NCBI RefSeq assembly: GCF_027925305.1
Contig: NZ_BSDR01000001.1
Span: forward strand, 2,445,001 to 2,509,000
DNA: 64,000 nt
From: Desulforhabdus amnigena
GTDB lineage: Bacteria; Desulfobacterota; Syntrophobacteria; Syntrophobacterales; Syntrophobacteraceae
Direction: 5' to 3'
In this document: positions 16,289 to 24,949 of the stretch, piece by piece
How the letters are laid out: each line of letters starts with the position of its first letter
Position numbering within the stretch: the first letter of the stretch is position 1
Made by a program: the position numbers and the translations under genes
Notes under the pieces: model-generated
Told to the model about the DNA's origin: nothing
The model's database searches: none
Seen by the model: only the letters and a program-made list of their open reading frames with translations

Positions 16289-18847
16289 ATGAGAAAAAAA
16301 CCTTTATCATATCTTGGCCCCCTGATAGGGGTCGTCCTTTTCGGTACAGCCCTTTGGGTGCTGCACCGGGAGTTGTACCAGTACCACTATCATGAAATTA
16401 TCGCCAGCCTGAGCCGGATTCCCGGAATCCGCCTTTTCGCCGCTATTGCCGTCACTTTTCTGAACTATCTTGTACTCACCGGCTACGATTTACTTTCCTT
16501 TCGCTACATCGGCCGTACTCTTGCCTATCCGAAAATTGCCCTGGCCTCCTTCATCGGCTACGCCTTCAGCAACAATGCGGGTTTGGCCATGCTTACGGGA
16601 AGCTCAGTGCGCTACCGGCTTTATTCGGCATGGGGAATTACGGCTTTTGAGATCACCAAAGTCGTAGCATTCTATACCATCACTCTCTGGCTCGGTCTTT
16701 TTGCCGTTGCCGGAGGTGCATTTCTCATAAACCCCATAGATCTTCCCCGCTGGCTCCATCTTCCCTTCTCATCGGTTCGTCCCATCGGATTCCTGCTCCT
16801 GCTGCTCCTCTGTGCTTACCTGACTGCAGCCTTCCTCAAAAAAGAGCCTGTCTCCATTCGAGGCTGGGAGGTCCCCATGCCGCCCCCGGGGCTCTCCATC
16901 CTGCAAATCGCCGTCTCCGGACTGGACTGGACCCTTGCTGCCAGCGTTCTCTACATTCTTCTGGAACCGACCCCATCCCTCTCTTTTCCAGCTTTCCTGA
17001 CCGTATTCCTTCTTGGGCAACTATCGGGATTGGTGAGTCAGGTACCGGGAGGACTGGGTGTTTTTGAATCAGTGATGGTAATAGGACTTGCCCCGGCACT
17101 GCCGGCTTATTCGGTCCTCGCTTCCCTGCTGGCTTACCGGATGATCTATTACCTGATCCCGCTCGCCGTGGCCGTTGTGCTTCTGGGACTGCATGAGTTG
17201 TTCGCTCTAAGAACCGGTTTTGCAAAGGCCGCCAGGATTTTTGGTGAATGGATCCCTGGTTTGGCACCACCCGTATTTGCTTTCCTGGCCTTTATTTCCG
17301 GCGCTGTTCTTCTCGTTTCCGGAGCCACGCCCGGAGCAGGCTGGCGGATGGAATTGCTGCGCCATAGCGTTCCCCTGGCGGTTGTGGAATTTTCCCACTT
17401 TTTGGGGAGCATTATCGGCGTCGTTCTTCTCCTCCTTGCCAGAGGATTGCAGCTGAAACTCGATGCCGCCTATTTCCTCACCCTTCTTCTTCTGGGAGCC
17501 GGGATGGTGACATCTCTTTTGAAAGGCCTGGATTTCGAGGAGGCAGGGGTGCTCGGAATGGTATTGTTCATGCTCCTGCCCGCTCGGAGATATTTCTACC
17601 GAAAGGCCTCGCTTTTTGCGGAGCCGTTCAGTTCAGGGTGGATCGCAAGCGTGGGGATTGTGCTTCTCGCTTCCCTGTGGCTCTGTTTTTTTTCCTTCAA
17701 GCACGTTGAATACCGGGGCGATCTGTGGTGGACTTTCACCTTCTCGGGGAATGCTCCGCGCTCGCTTCGAGCCATGGTCGGAGCTGTGATGACGTGCTTT
17801 TTCATTGCGGCGGTGCGCCTTCTCCGCCCTGCGCCGCCGCGGTCCAGGCCCGTCTTCAACGCTGCGGAAGAGGAGAAGGTGCAGTCCATTGTCCGGCTTT
17901 CGCAAAGTACCTCGGCAAATCTGGCCCTCCTTGGGGACAAGCTGTTCCTTTTCAGCGGGAGCGGGCGGAGCTTCATCATGTATGGAATAGAAGGACGCAG
18001 TTGGGTTGCCATGGGAGATCCCGTGGGGGAACAAGACGAATGGAGGGAACTCGTCTGGCAGTTCCACGAGATGTGCGACCGCTACGGAGGTTGGACCGTC
18101 TTCTACGAGGTGGGAAAGGAGAACCTTCCCCTTTACCTGGATCTTGGGCTGGTACCTTTCAAAATCGGTGAAGAGGCACGCGTTCCCCTGGGGAATTTCT
18201 CGCTGGAGGGGAAATCTAGAAAGGGCTTTCGACGGGTTTGCAACGGGTTTGAGAAGGAGGGCTTTTGCTTTGAAATCGTCGCGGTGGAACAAGTCCCCTC
18301 CATGATCCCGATGCTGAAGACAATTTCCGATGCGTGGCTGACGGAGAAAAACACTCGCGAGAAGCGTTTTTCCCTGGGGTACTTCAACCCCGCATATATC
18401 CGGCATTTTCCTTTGGGCATCGTACGAAAAGAGGCAACGGTTTTCGCCTTTTGCAACATATTGGAAGGGGCGGAAAAGGAGGAGCTCTCCGTCGACCTCA
18501 TGCGCTATCTTCCGAGTGCTCCGCGTGATACCATGGAATACCTTTTTCTTCAACTCATGCTCTGGGGGAAGGCACAGGGATATCAATGGTTCAACCTCGG
18601 CATGGCTCCCCTCTCCGGCCTGGACGGCCGCACCCTCGCCCCGGCCTGGAACCGGCTCGGCTCCCTCATCTACCAGCACGGGGAACAATTCTACAACTTT
18701 CAGGGGCTGAGACAGTACAAAGAGAAATTCGATCCCCAGTGGGAGCCCCGTTATCTCACCTGTCCCCCCGGCTTTGTGCTGCCGCGCATCCTCGCCAATA
18801 TCGCTTCTCTTGTCTCGGGAGGCATGAAAGGAGTGATCTCCAAATGA
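16289..18847 (+). CDS. mprF: MprF-type lysylphosphatidylglycerol synthase/flippase
   Basis: An 852-residue bifunctional membrane protein. The N-terminal ~510 residues contain about a dozen hydrophobic segments of the LPG synthase/flippase family, with the conserved SGLVSQVPGGLGVFESVMV loop near residue 250. The C-terminal ~330 residues are the cytosolic aminoacyl-PG synthase (DUF2156) domain: MYGIEGRSWVAMGDPVG, KGFRRVCNGFEKEGFCFE and WFNLGMAPLSGLDGR. It transfers an amino acid, usually lysine, from tRNA to phosphatidylglycerol and flips the product, lowering membrane negative charge. The stop overlaps the next gene (ATGA), giving a coupled pair with an AcvB/VirJ hydrolase. The residue transferred cannot be read from sequence. 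Confidence 0.92.
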   Translation: MRKKPLSYLGPLIGVVLFGTALWVLHRELYQYHYHEIIASLSRIPGIRLFAAIAVTFLNYLVLTGYDLLSFRYIGRTLAYPKIALASFIGYAFSNNAGLAMLTGSSVRYRLYSAWGITAFEITKVVAFYTITLWLGLFAVAGGAFLINPIDLPRWLHLPFSSVRPIGFLLLLLLCAYLTAAFLKKEPVSIRGWEVPMPPPGLSILQIAVSGLDWTLAASVLYILLEPTPSLSFPAFLTVFLLGQLSGLVSQVPGGLGVFESVMVIGLAPALPAYSVLASLLAYRMIYYLIPLAVAVVLLGLHELFALRTGFAKAARIFGEWIPGLAPPVFAFLAFISGAVLLVSGATPGAGWRMELLRHSVPLAVVEFSHFLGSIIGVVLLLLARGLQLKLDAAYFLTLLLLGAGMVTSLLKGLDFEEAGVLGMVLFMLLPARRYFYRKASLFAEPFSSGWIASVGIVLLASLWLCFFSFKHVEYRGDLWWTFTFSGNAPRSLRAMVGAVMTCFFIAAVRLLRPAPPRSRPVFNAAEEEKVQSIVRLSQSTSANLALLGDKLFLFSGSGRSFIMYGIEGRSWVAMGDPVGEQDEWRELVWQFHEMCDRYGGWTVFYEVGKENLPLYLDLGLVPFKIGEEARVPLGNFSLEGKSRKGFRRVCNGFEKEGFCFEIVAVEQVPSMIPMLKTISDAWLTEKNTREKRFSLGYFNPAYIRHFPLGIVRKEATVFAFCNILEGAEKEELSVDLMRYLPSAPRDTMEYLFLQLMLWGKAQGYQWFNLGMAPLSGLDGRTLAPAWNRLGSLIYQHGEQFYNFQGLRQYKEKFDPQWEPRYLTCPPGFVLPRILANIASLVSGGMKGVISK

Positions 18848-20259
18848 AACGCGCACTCTTGGGAATATTCTTCGTGCTGCTTTTCCTTGCGCCGGGAAAG
18901 GTGGAGGCACAGGAACTGCCGGCACTGGTCGTGCGGCCTTTCGGAACCGTCAGACTCTACAAGGCCCAGGAGCATCCTTCCCGAGTGGTGATCCTCGTAT
19001 CGGGGGAAGAGGGATGGAGCGGGGCGGAGACAGAACTGGCGGTGCGGATGGCCTCTCTGGACTGCCTGGTGATGGGGATCGATGCTACGGAATACCTCCG
19101 CCCCATCCTTGGGGAAAAATCGTGTACCTACCCTGCCTCAGACTTTGAAAACCTCAGCCGGTTCATACAGCAAAAGCTGGTGCTTCCTCAATATACCCCA
19201 CCCATACTGGCGGGTTGCTCCGCCGGCGCCGCGCTGGTTTATGCGACCCTGGTGCAGGCCCCTGTGAGCATTTTCACCGGAGGCATCAGCATCGATTTTT
19301 GTCCTGTCACCCCTCTCACCAGAGGCGTGTGCCGGGGCCTGGGTTTGGGCTGGGATCAGCAAGACCACCTGCTTCCTGTACCCGAACTACGGACACCCTG
19401 GGTGGTGCTGTCCCAGTCCGGAGTCAAGGAGTGTTCGTCCATGGAGGATGCCTTTTTGAAACAGGTAAAGAACGTACAGATCCTGACACCCCAGCAGAAA
19501 GAAGAACCTGGAACTCACATTCTCAGTACGAACGACCCACTGCTTGAAGCCATCACGCTCCTTTCCGGCAAAGCGCAGAAGCCCACTGCCCCCACGGCCC
19601 GTGATACGGGAAACCTGAAAGGACTTCCCCTTGTCGAAGTTCCTGCTGGAGGTTCGAGCACGGGTTCTTTGCCGGATCTCATGGCCGTATTCCTTTCGGG
19701 GGATGGAGGCTGGGCAGGGCTGGATCGAGAGGTAGGCGAAGCCATCGCAAACCATGGCATCCCCGTCGTGGGACTGAACAGCCTCCGGTACTTCTGGACC
19801 CCCAGGACGCCTGAAGAGACAGCGCAGGACATCGCTGCCACTGTCAGGCATTACCTCAAAACCTGGAAGAAGGAGAAGGTCATCCTCATCGGCTATTCCT
19901 TCGGAGCGGACGTTCTGCCCTTTGTGGTGAACCGCCTTCCAGAGGACCTGAAGGTACGGATTGACCGGGTGGCCCTCATCGGCCCCAGCCGGAGCGCCCA
20001 ATTCCAGTTCCACTTGACGGATTGGTTCCAAGGCGCATCGGACAATTCTTTTCCTACCCAGCCCGAGGTTCAGCGCATGAAAGGTCAAAAGATTCTGTGC
20101 CTTTTCGGCAAAGAAGAAGACCAAAGCCTTTGCCCCGACCTCACCCCCTCCTTGGCGGAACAAATTCCCCTGCCGGGAGGCCACCACTTCGATGGAAACT
20201 ATCCGGCCATCGCCGCGAAGATCCTCTCCGAGGAAGGGGCTCCTCCCGCCGATCGCTGA
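18844..20259 (+). CDS. acvB: AcvB/VirJ family periplasmic protein
   Basis: About 471 residues with a signal peptide at 1-22 (LLGIFFVLLFLAPGKVEA). It is a tandem alpha/beta-hydrolase protein. The N-terminal VirJ half has VVILVSGEEGWSG and AGCSAGAALV. The C-terminal half has LMAVFLSGDGGWAGLDREVG, the nucleophile-elbow motif LIGYSFGADVLP (Ser) and GGHHFDGNY near the end (His). In Agrobacterium AcvB, encoded beside the LPG synthase gene lpiA, hydrolyses lysyl-phosphatidylglycerol. The four-base overlap with mprF here supports the same make-and-break pairing. The start was fixed by the ATGA overlap. Confidence 0.88.
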   Translation: MKRALLGIFFVLLFLAPGKVEAQELPALVVRPFGTVRLYKAQEHPSRVVILVSGEEGWSGAETELAVRMASLDCLVMGIDATEYLRPILGEKSCTYPASDFENLSRFIQQKLVLPQYTPPILAGCSAGAALVYATLVQAPVSIFTGGISIDFCPVTPLTRGVCRGLGLGWDQQDHLLPVPELRTPWVVLSQSGVKECSSMEDAFLKQVKNVQILTPQQKEEPGTHILSTNDPLLEAITLLSGKAQKPTAPTARDTGNLKGLPLVEVPAGGSSTGSLPDLMAVFLSGDGGWAGLDREVGEAIANHGIPVVGLNSLRYFWTPRTPEETAQDIAATVRHYLKTWKKEKVILIGYSFGADVLPFVVNRLPEDLKVRIDRVALIGPSRSAQFQFHLTDWFQGASDNSFPTQPEVQRMKGQKILCLFGKEEDQSLCPDLTPSLAEQIPLPGGHHFDGNYPAIAAKILSEEGAPPADR

Positions 20260-20491
20260 AGCATGATGCGGCTGTGCACGGTTCTATCTGGAAGCGATGA
20301 AAAAAGGACTATGGCATAAGAGGACCTTTCCTCTCTGAGCCATAATCTGTAGAAAACCCACCTGTAAAATCCTCTCGAGACCCTCCATATTCTGAGTTTC
20401 ATATACCATGGAAAGCCGGTCGGTATTGTCACGGAATGATGAACTTTTTGTGCATTCTTTCGGCGCAGTCCATTTAAACTATCCGGTTGAA

Positions 20492-21067
20492 CTATTGGGC
20501 GGGAACGGGCTGGGGAGTTGAAAGGGGAGATGCGGAAAGCTCCAGTTTGGCGCCGGAATAAAACCGAATGGCTGATTCCCCGATGAGTTTGGAGACTCCC
20601 GAAGCGGTGAGGCCCGCTGCGGGCAATGAATAAAGAGGATTGACATCCAGCACCTGAGTGAGCAAGGGAACGCCGGCAGCCAGGCCGGTGGCGGCAACGA
20701 CGGCGGCCATTTCGGGAACGCGGGCGGCATCATCGATATCTTTTCCATGGAGCAGAGCGATCTCCAGGACAAGATAGAGGTGCATTCGCGTGATCACAGA
20801 AGCTCCCCCCACCAATCCCAGAAATTGCAGCGCCTGGCCAACTCCCGGAATAAGCGCCGGCAAATGCATGAGTGTCCCTCCGAGAAACGAGAGGGGGATT
20901 TGCGCTTCAATGAGGCGACGCGCTTTCTGCTGCGGGGTTTCGTCAGGGAAAGCCTCATTGACGGCATCCACGACCTTGCGAACACGATTTTTTCTCAGGC
21001 GAAAAAAAAAGTAGAAAAACTGATCCGTCAAAATGCTCTGTTGGGAAACTTCTGTTTTATCGGCCAT
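20492..21067 (-). CDS. Small membrane protein, possibly EcsC/DUF697-like
   Basis: About 191 residues, with GGGAGG seven bases before the ATG at 21067. A basic helical N-terminus (RLRKNRVRKVVDAVNEAF) is followed by hydrophobic, Gly-rich segments (LGGTLMHLPALIPGVGQALQ, LGLVGGASVITRMHLYLVLE). A final LYSLPAAGLTASGVSKLIGE stretch with AIRFYSGAKL resembles the end of DUF697/EcsC-type domains. The family assignment is tentative. The gene stands alone, convergent with acvB. A membrane-associated role is likely; function is unknown. Confidence 0.6.
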   Translation of the reverse strand: MADKTEVSQQSILTDQFFYFFFRLRKNRVRKVVDAVNEAFPDETPQQKARRLIEAQIPLSFLGGTLMHLPALIPGVGQALQFLGLVGGASVITRMHLYLVLEIALLHGKDIDDAARVPEMAAVVAATGLAAGVPLLTQVLDVNPLYSLPAAGLTASGVSKLIGESAIRFYSGAKLELSASPLSTPQPVPAQ

Positions 21068-21300
21068 GCCAGTCCTCCCAAAGATGGCTAACTGGTTTAA
21101 ACAACTTGCAAAGCGATATGGAGATTGATACCGCGGCAAATCAGGCGGGCAGAGATATTACTGCCACGAACGTTATCACATGTCAAGAAGCGCCATATTC
21201 TGTGCACTGAGGCATCCAGACAGAAGTGACGCAGCGATCATTCTACCGTGTTCCGGTTTGAAAGGCATGGGGGTGAACGGAAGGCCACTGTTGGCATGAG

Positions 21301-22569
21301 TCAGCTTCCCTGCCATGCTGACAGCCGGTCATAAGCAGGTGGCTTTCGACCATCGAAGAAATCGCAAGCGAGATAATATCGAAGATCCTCCATCCAGATT
21401 TTGAAGTAGGAACCCCGGTTTGCGATGTTTTTGAGCAGGCCGAACGGATTGCGCCTTGCATGCAGAATGGGGCCGAACATCTCGGAAGGATCGCGGAAAC
21501 ACTCCCAGTCACAGTGATGGCAGAAGGGTTCACGGTTCAGCTTTTCCCGGTCCAGCTCGCAGAAATCACCGAGATTTTCCTTCCCGCGGAAACCGCATGG
21601 ATAGGCATTTCCATCTTTGGAGTCAATAAAGAAGCAGTCGATGCCGCCTCGGCAGGGATAATCGCTCATCGTGCCCTGTGCATACTGCCTGTAGAGGCTG
21701 TCAAGGGAGCATCTCGGAGAGAAGATTCTCGATTTCGAACGGAACTCAGGCACCGTTTCCATCAATGCCCTGAAAAGCATCGCCTTTTCTCCGGAGCTGT
21801 AGTGCACTATATAATCCGTCGAATTTGCAGCGTAGATGGGTTTTAGGGATGCGTTTCCATTGAGACCATGGATACTCATGGGGTAACAGGTGTTGATGAT
21901 GGTAAAGCCCATATTGATGGCGAAGCGGTAGAAACTCCGGAAAGCGGCCTTCATATCTTTCATGAATAACGGGAGATAATCCTCATCTGCAGGGCGACAT
22001 CCGTCGGAGACCGACCCAGCTCCACCGATATTTCTGTTGATCCCGAGATTGGCCGACGGATAAATGCCATGCCCATGAAATATGGGGACCGCCTCTTCTA
22101 TTCCCGCAATGACACCGGGAAATCCTCTCATCTTCTCATGAACAGACGGTATTGCAGAATCGATACTGATCCAGAGGTTCCTGAGAGGGGTGTCGGCCAG
22201 CATTTCCGCAATGCGATTCACCCGCGAACGGAAACCGGGCCGCTCCGGCTGGGTGAACAAAAAGCCGTTGGTACCCGTGCGTATGTATTCAATGCCCGCA
22301 CTGCCCGCATATTTTATGAGAACAACCAGCTCGTCCAGAAAAAGCAGCGGTTCCCCTCCGGTAAATGAAACAATCTTGATCCCTGTTTCCGAAGCCCTGT
22401 CCAGAATCCGCTTTATTCTGTCCACTGAAAGTTTTGTACGGGGAAAAGCTTCGGTCACCCTCATACCGCATTGGGGACAGCGCGCATTGCAATGATCCGT
22501 GAACTGAATCACGAGCTGTCCGGGGATTCTCTTTTGCATGAGCGATAACAAATCGTGGGAGACACCCAT
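21301..22569 (-). CDS. Radical SAM protein with C-terminal cysteine cluster
   Basis: A 422-residue radical SAM enzyme. CNARCPQC (Cys27, Cys31, Cys34) binds the SAM-cleaving [4Fe-4S] cluster, and FTGGEPLLF is the SAM-binding GGE motif. The middle part holds a conserved-looking INTCYPMSIHGLNGN. The C-terminal third has eight cysteines in a SPASM-like distribution (SPRCSL, DYPCRGGIDC, AYPCGF, HHCDWECF), suggesting at least one auxiliary Fe-S cluster. SPASM proteins often modify peptides, but no precursor peptide is apparent beside it, and other substrates are possible. The ATG at 22569 is preferred to the GTG four codons upstream; the ribosome site (AAGGTGG) is moderate. It stands alone. Confidence 0.85.
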   Translation of the reverse strand: MGVSHDLLSLMQKRIPGQLVIQFTDHCNARCPQCGMRVTEAFPRTKLSVDRIKRILDRASETGIKIVSFTGGEPLLFLDELVVLIKYAGSAGIEYIRTGTNGFLFTQPERPGFRSRVNRIAEMLADTPLRNLWISIDSAIPSVHEKMRGFPGVIAGIEEAVPIFHGHGIYPSANLGINRNIGGAGSVSDGCRPADEDYLPLFMKDMKAAFRSFYRFAINMGFTIINTCYPMSIHGLNGNASLKPIYAANSTDYIVHYSSGEKAMLFRALMETVPEFRSKSRIFSPRCSLDSLYRQYAQGTMSDYPCRGGIDCFFIDSKDGNAYPCGFRGKENLGDFCELDREKLNREPFCHHCDWECFRDPSEMFGPILHARRNPFGLLKNIANRGSYFKIWMEDLRYYLACDFFDGRKPPAYDRLSAWQGS

Positions 22570-23128
22570 TTTGACGACCACCTTCTTGTAAAATCAAGAA
22601 TTTTGACCTGTCCGATGAAAAGGTTCCGGTTCGCTGAAGTCATTTAGCCGGCCCTGAATCTTCACGCAACATCACCCGGATGTTCCATGAATTCGACTCT
22701 TTATTTATGAAGATTTCGTGTCGGACATTTTAATTTTTTGTTAAGGATCGAAGCTGAGAAGAGACCTCACTTCTTTTCAAAACCGGCAGGAACCGAGATT
22801 TCTTCACAATCGCGCCCCTTGCAGGCCGATGTTATGGAAGGTCTCCCCGTCGTTCGATCTTGAACAAAACCTATGATTTTCATAGGAAGAATTGAAGGTG
22901 GATACACCAAAGAGCAAATACTAGAGCCGATGCAAATACGGGGGAACAAAAAAGCGTTGAAAAATTTTCAACACGGAAAATGAATTCCCTCATCAAACAG
23001 CAAGGCTATTCGATTCAACAACGCGGGAAGTTTAAGATTACGTATTTATAACATTATACGGCCGGCACCCGCACTTTTGGCGTGCATTTCATGCACTCCC
23101 GGACAACCCTTTAAAAAGGTTTCGACCC
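22570..23128. other. Intergenic, nothing recognised
   Basis: Roughly 550 bases between two minus-strand genes. It is more A/T-rich than its surroundings. A 60-codon open frame at 22767-22949 has no ribosome site or family likeness. I see no tRNA, terminator with U-run, or repeat. Confidence 0.5.
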
Positions 23129-23500
23129 TTAAAGTATTGCCGTCAGCACGGACAGGGGAGTACCTCCGAAAGCCGCATCCATGAGCAATCCCAAGACGGC
23201 CTTACTCACCAGCTTCCCACTTTTTGAGACCGTATCTTCTATAAGCTGGTCGTTGGTAACCGCCTTGGAAGGATCAAAATGGCCTCTCTTTGTGAGAATA
23301 TCCAGGATCGCTTCCTTGTTCAACACATCCGAATCATAATTGATCACCACACTGCCCGTGGTCTTATTGGATACAACCGACAAGACGCCTTCTTTCTTGC
23401 TGAGGAGCTCTTCAATTTGCAGGGCCCTTGCCGGGTTGCCCTTTATGGCAGGGGTCTTGACACGTAGCCTTCCCGGGACATCGTGAACGTAGTAGCTCAT
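23129..23500 (-). CDS. HMA2-type protein with hydrophobic C-terminus
   Basis: About 123 residues. The N-terminal ~75 residues form a cysteine-less HMA-like fold (VHDVPGRLRVKTPAIKG, then a helix LQIEELLSKKEGVLSVVSN, then GSVVINYDSDVLNKEAI). The C-terminal ~45 residues have a charged helix and a hydrophobic end (LVSKAVLGLLMDAAFGGTPL) that may sit at a membrane. AAGGAG is six bases before the ATG at 23500. Its start overlaps the upstream zinc-ribbon gene by four bases (ATGA), so they are one transcript. It is a second HMA2 protein in the window, with no P1B ATPase adjacent. Function unknown. Confidence 0.75.
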   Translation of the reverse strand: MSYYVHDVPGRLRVKTPAIKGNPARALQIEELLSKKEGVLSVVSNKTTGSVVINYDSDVLNKEAILDILTKRGHFDPSKAVTNDQLIEDTVSKSGKLVSKAVLGLLMDAAFGGTPLSVLTAIL

Positions 23501-23769
23501 TTCGTCTCCTTTTCCAATATCTTCTTGAAACATTTACATTCTGGATAGTTTGAGCACCTGAACCGCGTCGCTCCATTTTCTCTTTTGTAAACGTGCATTG
23601 GCTTCCCACAGGCGGGGCAAACAGGCCTTTCAGCCGGCTCGACCCTCCGCGAACCTGGAGTAAACTGGAGCCCACAGGCAAGGCACAGGTACCTCTGCTT
23701 TCCCTGTTTGGTCTTCCCATACCGGTATACGGTTTCGGCTCCGCATCTTGGGCACTTCACTCCCGCCAT
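23497..23769 (-). CDS. Double zinc-ribbon protein
   Basis: About 90 residues with two CxxC...CxxC-type ribbons. The first, MAGVKCPRCGAETVYRYG followed by YLCLACGLQF, resembles the N-terminal ribbon of IS1-type transposase subunits. The second, VCPACGKPMHVYK followed by FRCSNYPEC, resembles topoisomerase-type C-terminal zinc fingers. No catalytic domain follows, so it is not a transposase. It may bind nucleic acid or act as a metal-binding adaptor. Translationally coupled to the HMA2 protein. The start is at 23769; the ribosome site is weak. Confidence 0.65.
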   Translation of the reverse strand: MAGVKCPRCGAETVYRYGKTKQGKQRYLCLACGLQFTPGSRRVEPAERPVCPACGKPMHVYKRENGATRFRCSNYPECKCFKKILEKETK

Positions 23770-23962
23770 CAAACCCCAGATCCTTTCACGATCTGAATAT
23801 AAGCGGCGGTTATTCCATTTCCATGAAGAGAACGTTACATTCTGGTGACACAAAAGGTTTGACGATTCGAGGCCGTTATGCGAGTTGTTAAACGAATGCA
23901 ATACAGGCAGAAGGAGAAGAAAACAGTATTCACGCTTTCACACAATCTTCCAATGAAGCACC

Positions 23963-24430
23963 TTGGTTACCACCATGAGACCCCCACGGTACGAAGAGAG
24001 GAGATCCTTCAAGGATCGACGGAGCAAGCCGACCTCGCCTTTCACCCTGGCGAGCCTTCGGGGCCGGCGCAGACAGGTCCGCCGGGAAGAGGATGCTTCA
24101 GTTCACCGCTATGTGGATCTTTACGACTGGGATATCGTTTCCCTGATCCTGCTGATCCTCCTGCTTTCCCTGTCGGATGCCTTCCTGACCCTCCTGCTCA
24201 TTGAAATGGGAAGTTCGGAAATCAACCCCGTCATGGCGTTTTTTCTGGAATTCGGCCCCCTCCATTTTGTTCTCTCAAAATATGCCCTGACGGCCTTGGG
24301 CTCGATCTGGTTGCTCATTCACAAGAATTTTCAATTTTTCAACCGGACTCTCACAGTCAGGTCTGTCCTGGTCTATATCCTCTTCCTGTATAGTTGCCTC
24401 ATTGTCTACGAACTCTCTCTAATCTTCTGA
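23963..24430 (+). CDS. DUF5658 small membrane protein
   Basis: About 155 residues (an in-frame ATG at 23975 would give 151). The first ~45 residues are highly basic (RRSFKDRRSKP, RGRRRQVRREED). Four hydrophobic segments follow. The first carries the DUF5658 signature SDAFLTLLLIEMGSSEINPV, with the family's Asp and Glu-x-Asn-Pro. Function of the family is unknown; it is a compact inner-membrane domain. It is divergent from the zinc-ribbon/HMA2 pair and stands alone before the intergenic region leading to soxB. Confidence 0.75.
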   Translation: MVTTMRPPRYEERRSFKDRRSKPTSPFTLASLRGRRRQVRREEDASVHRYVDLYDWDIVSLILLILLLSLSDAFLTLLLIEMGSSEINPVMAFFLEFGPLHFVLSKYALTALGSIWLLIHKNFQFFNRTLTVRSVLVYILFLYSCLIVYELSLIF

Positions 24431-24715
24431 CGGCCAGGCCACTCCCCCCTCTTGCCCTTGAGATACCCCAACGCGCATCACCAAAACTTCAGCCGCGTCC
24501 CCCGCTTTCGAAAACAAACTTCTTGCCATAGATTCACAGTTTTGAAACCATTTCGTATCCATTGAATCCTGTTAATTCCCGATAAGAGACATAATTGTTC
24601 TTTTTTCTGCATTGAATGCTCATGCGTGAACCCCCTTGTTTATTTCAAAATATTCAAAAAAAATTCATTTAATTACATTTATTTCAATACACAGCCGCTT
24701 CGATTCCGAGAATCC

Positions 24716-24731
24716 TGGTATGAGGTTTGCT
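24716..24731 (+). promoter_or_regulatory. Sigma-54-type promoter upstream of soxB
   Basis: TGGTATGAGGTTTGCT has the invariant GG (24717-24718) and GC (24729-24730) separated by exactly ten bases, with TTGC at -12 as in the sigma-54 consensus TGGCACN5TTGC. The -24 half deviates at two positions. It lies about 220 bases before soxB in a long A/T-rich region (24431-24949) that would leave room for activator sites. The activator is not in the window. Confidence 0.5.
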
Positions 24732-24949
24732 CATAAGTCCTTGCAAAACTTGTAAAATGAAAAATCAACCGAAGTAGGACAAATGAAACTCGTAAATGTC
24801 ACTCTATTCAGTTCTTTCGAGGAAAGGAAGGCTTTTCAATGAAGTTCATTTAATGAACAAAAGGTTTCTGACAATTCAATAAATTTGAATCAAGAGAATT
24901 GTTTTGAGTCTCATGAGAAATATTTACCCAGACAACCTAAGGAGACCCC

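Noticed and set aside
23497-23769. IS1-type transposase
   Set aside because: Only the zinc-ribbon part resembles IS1; there is no catalytic domain or terminal repeats, and the gene is coupled to an HMA2 gene.
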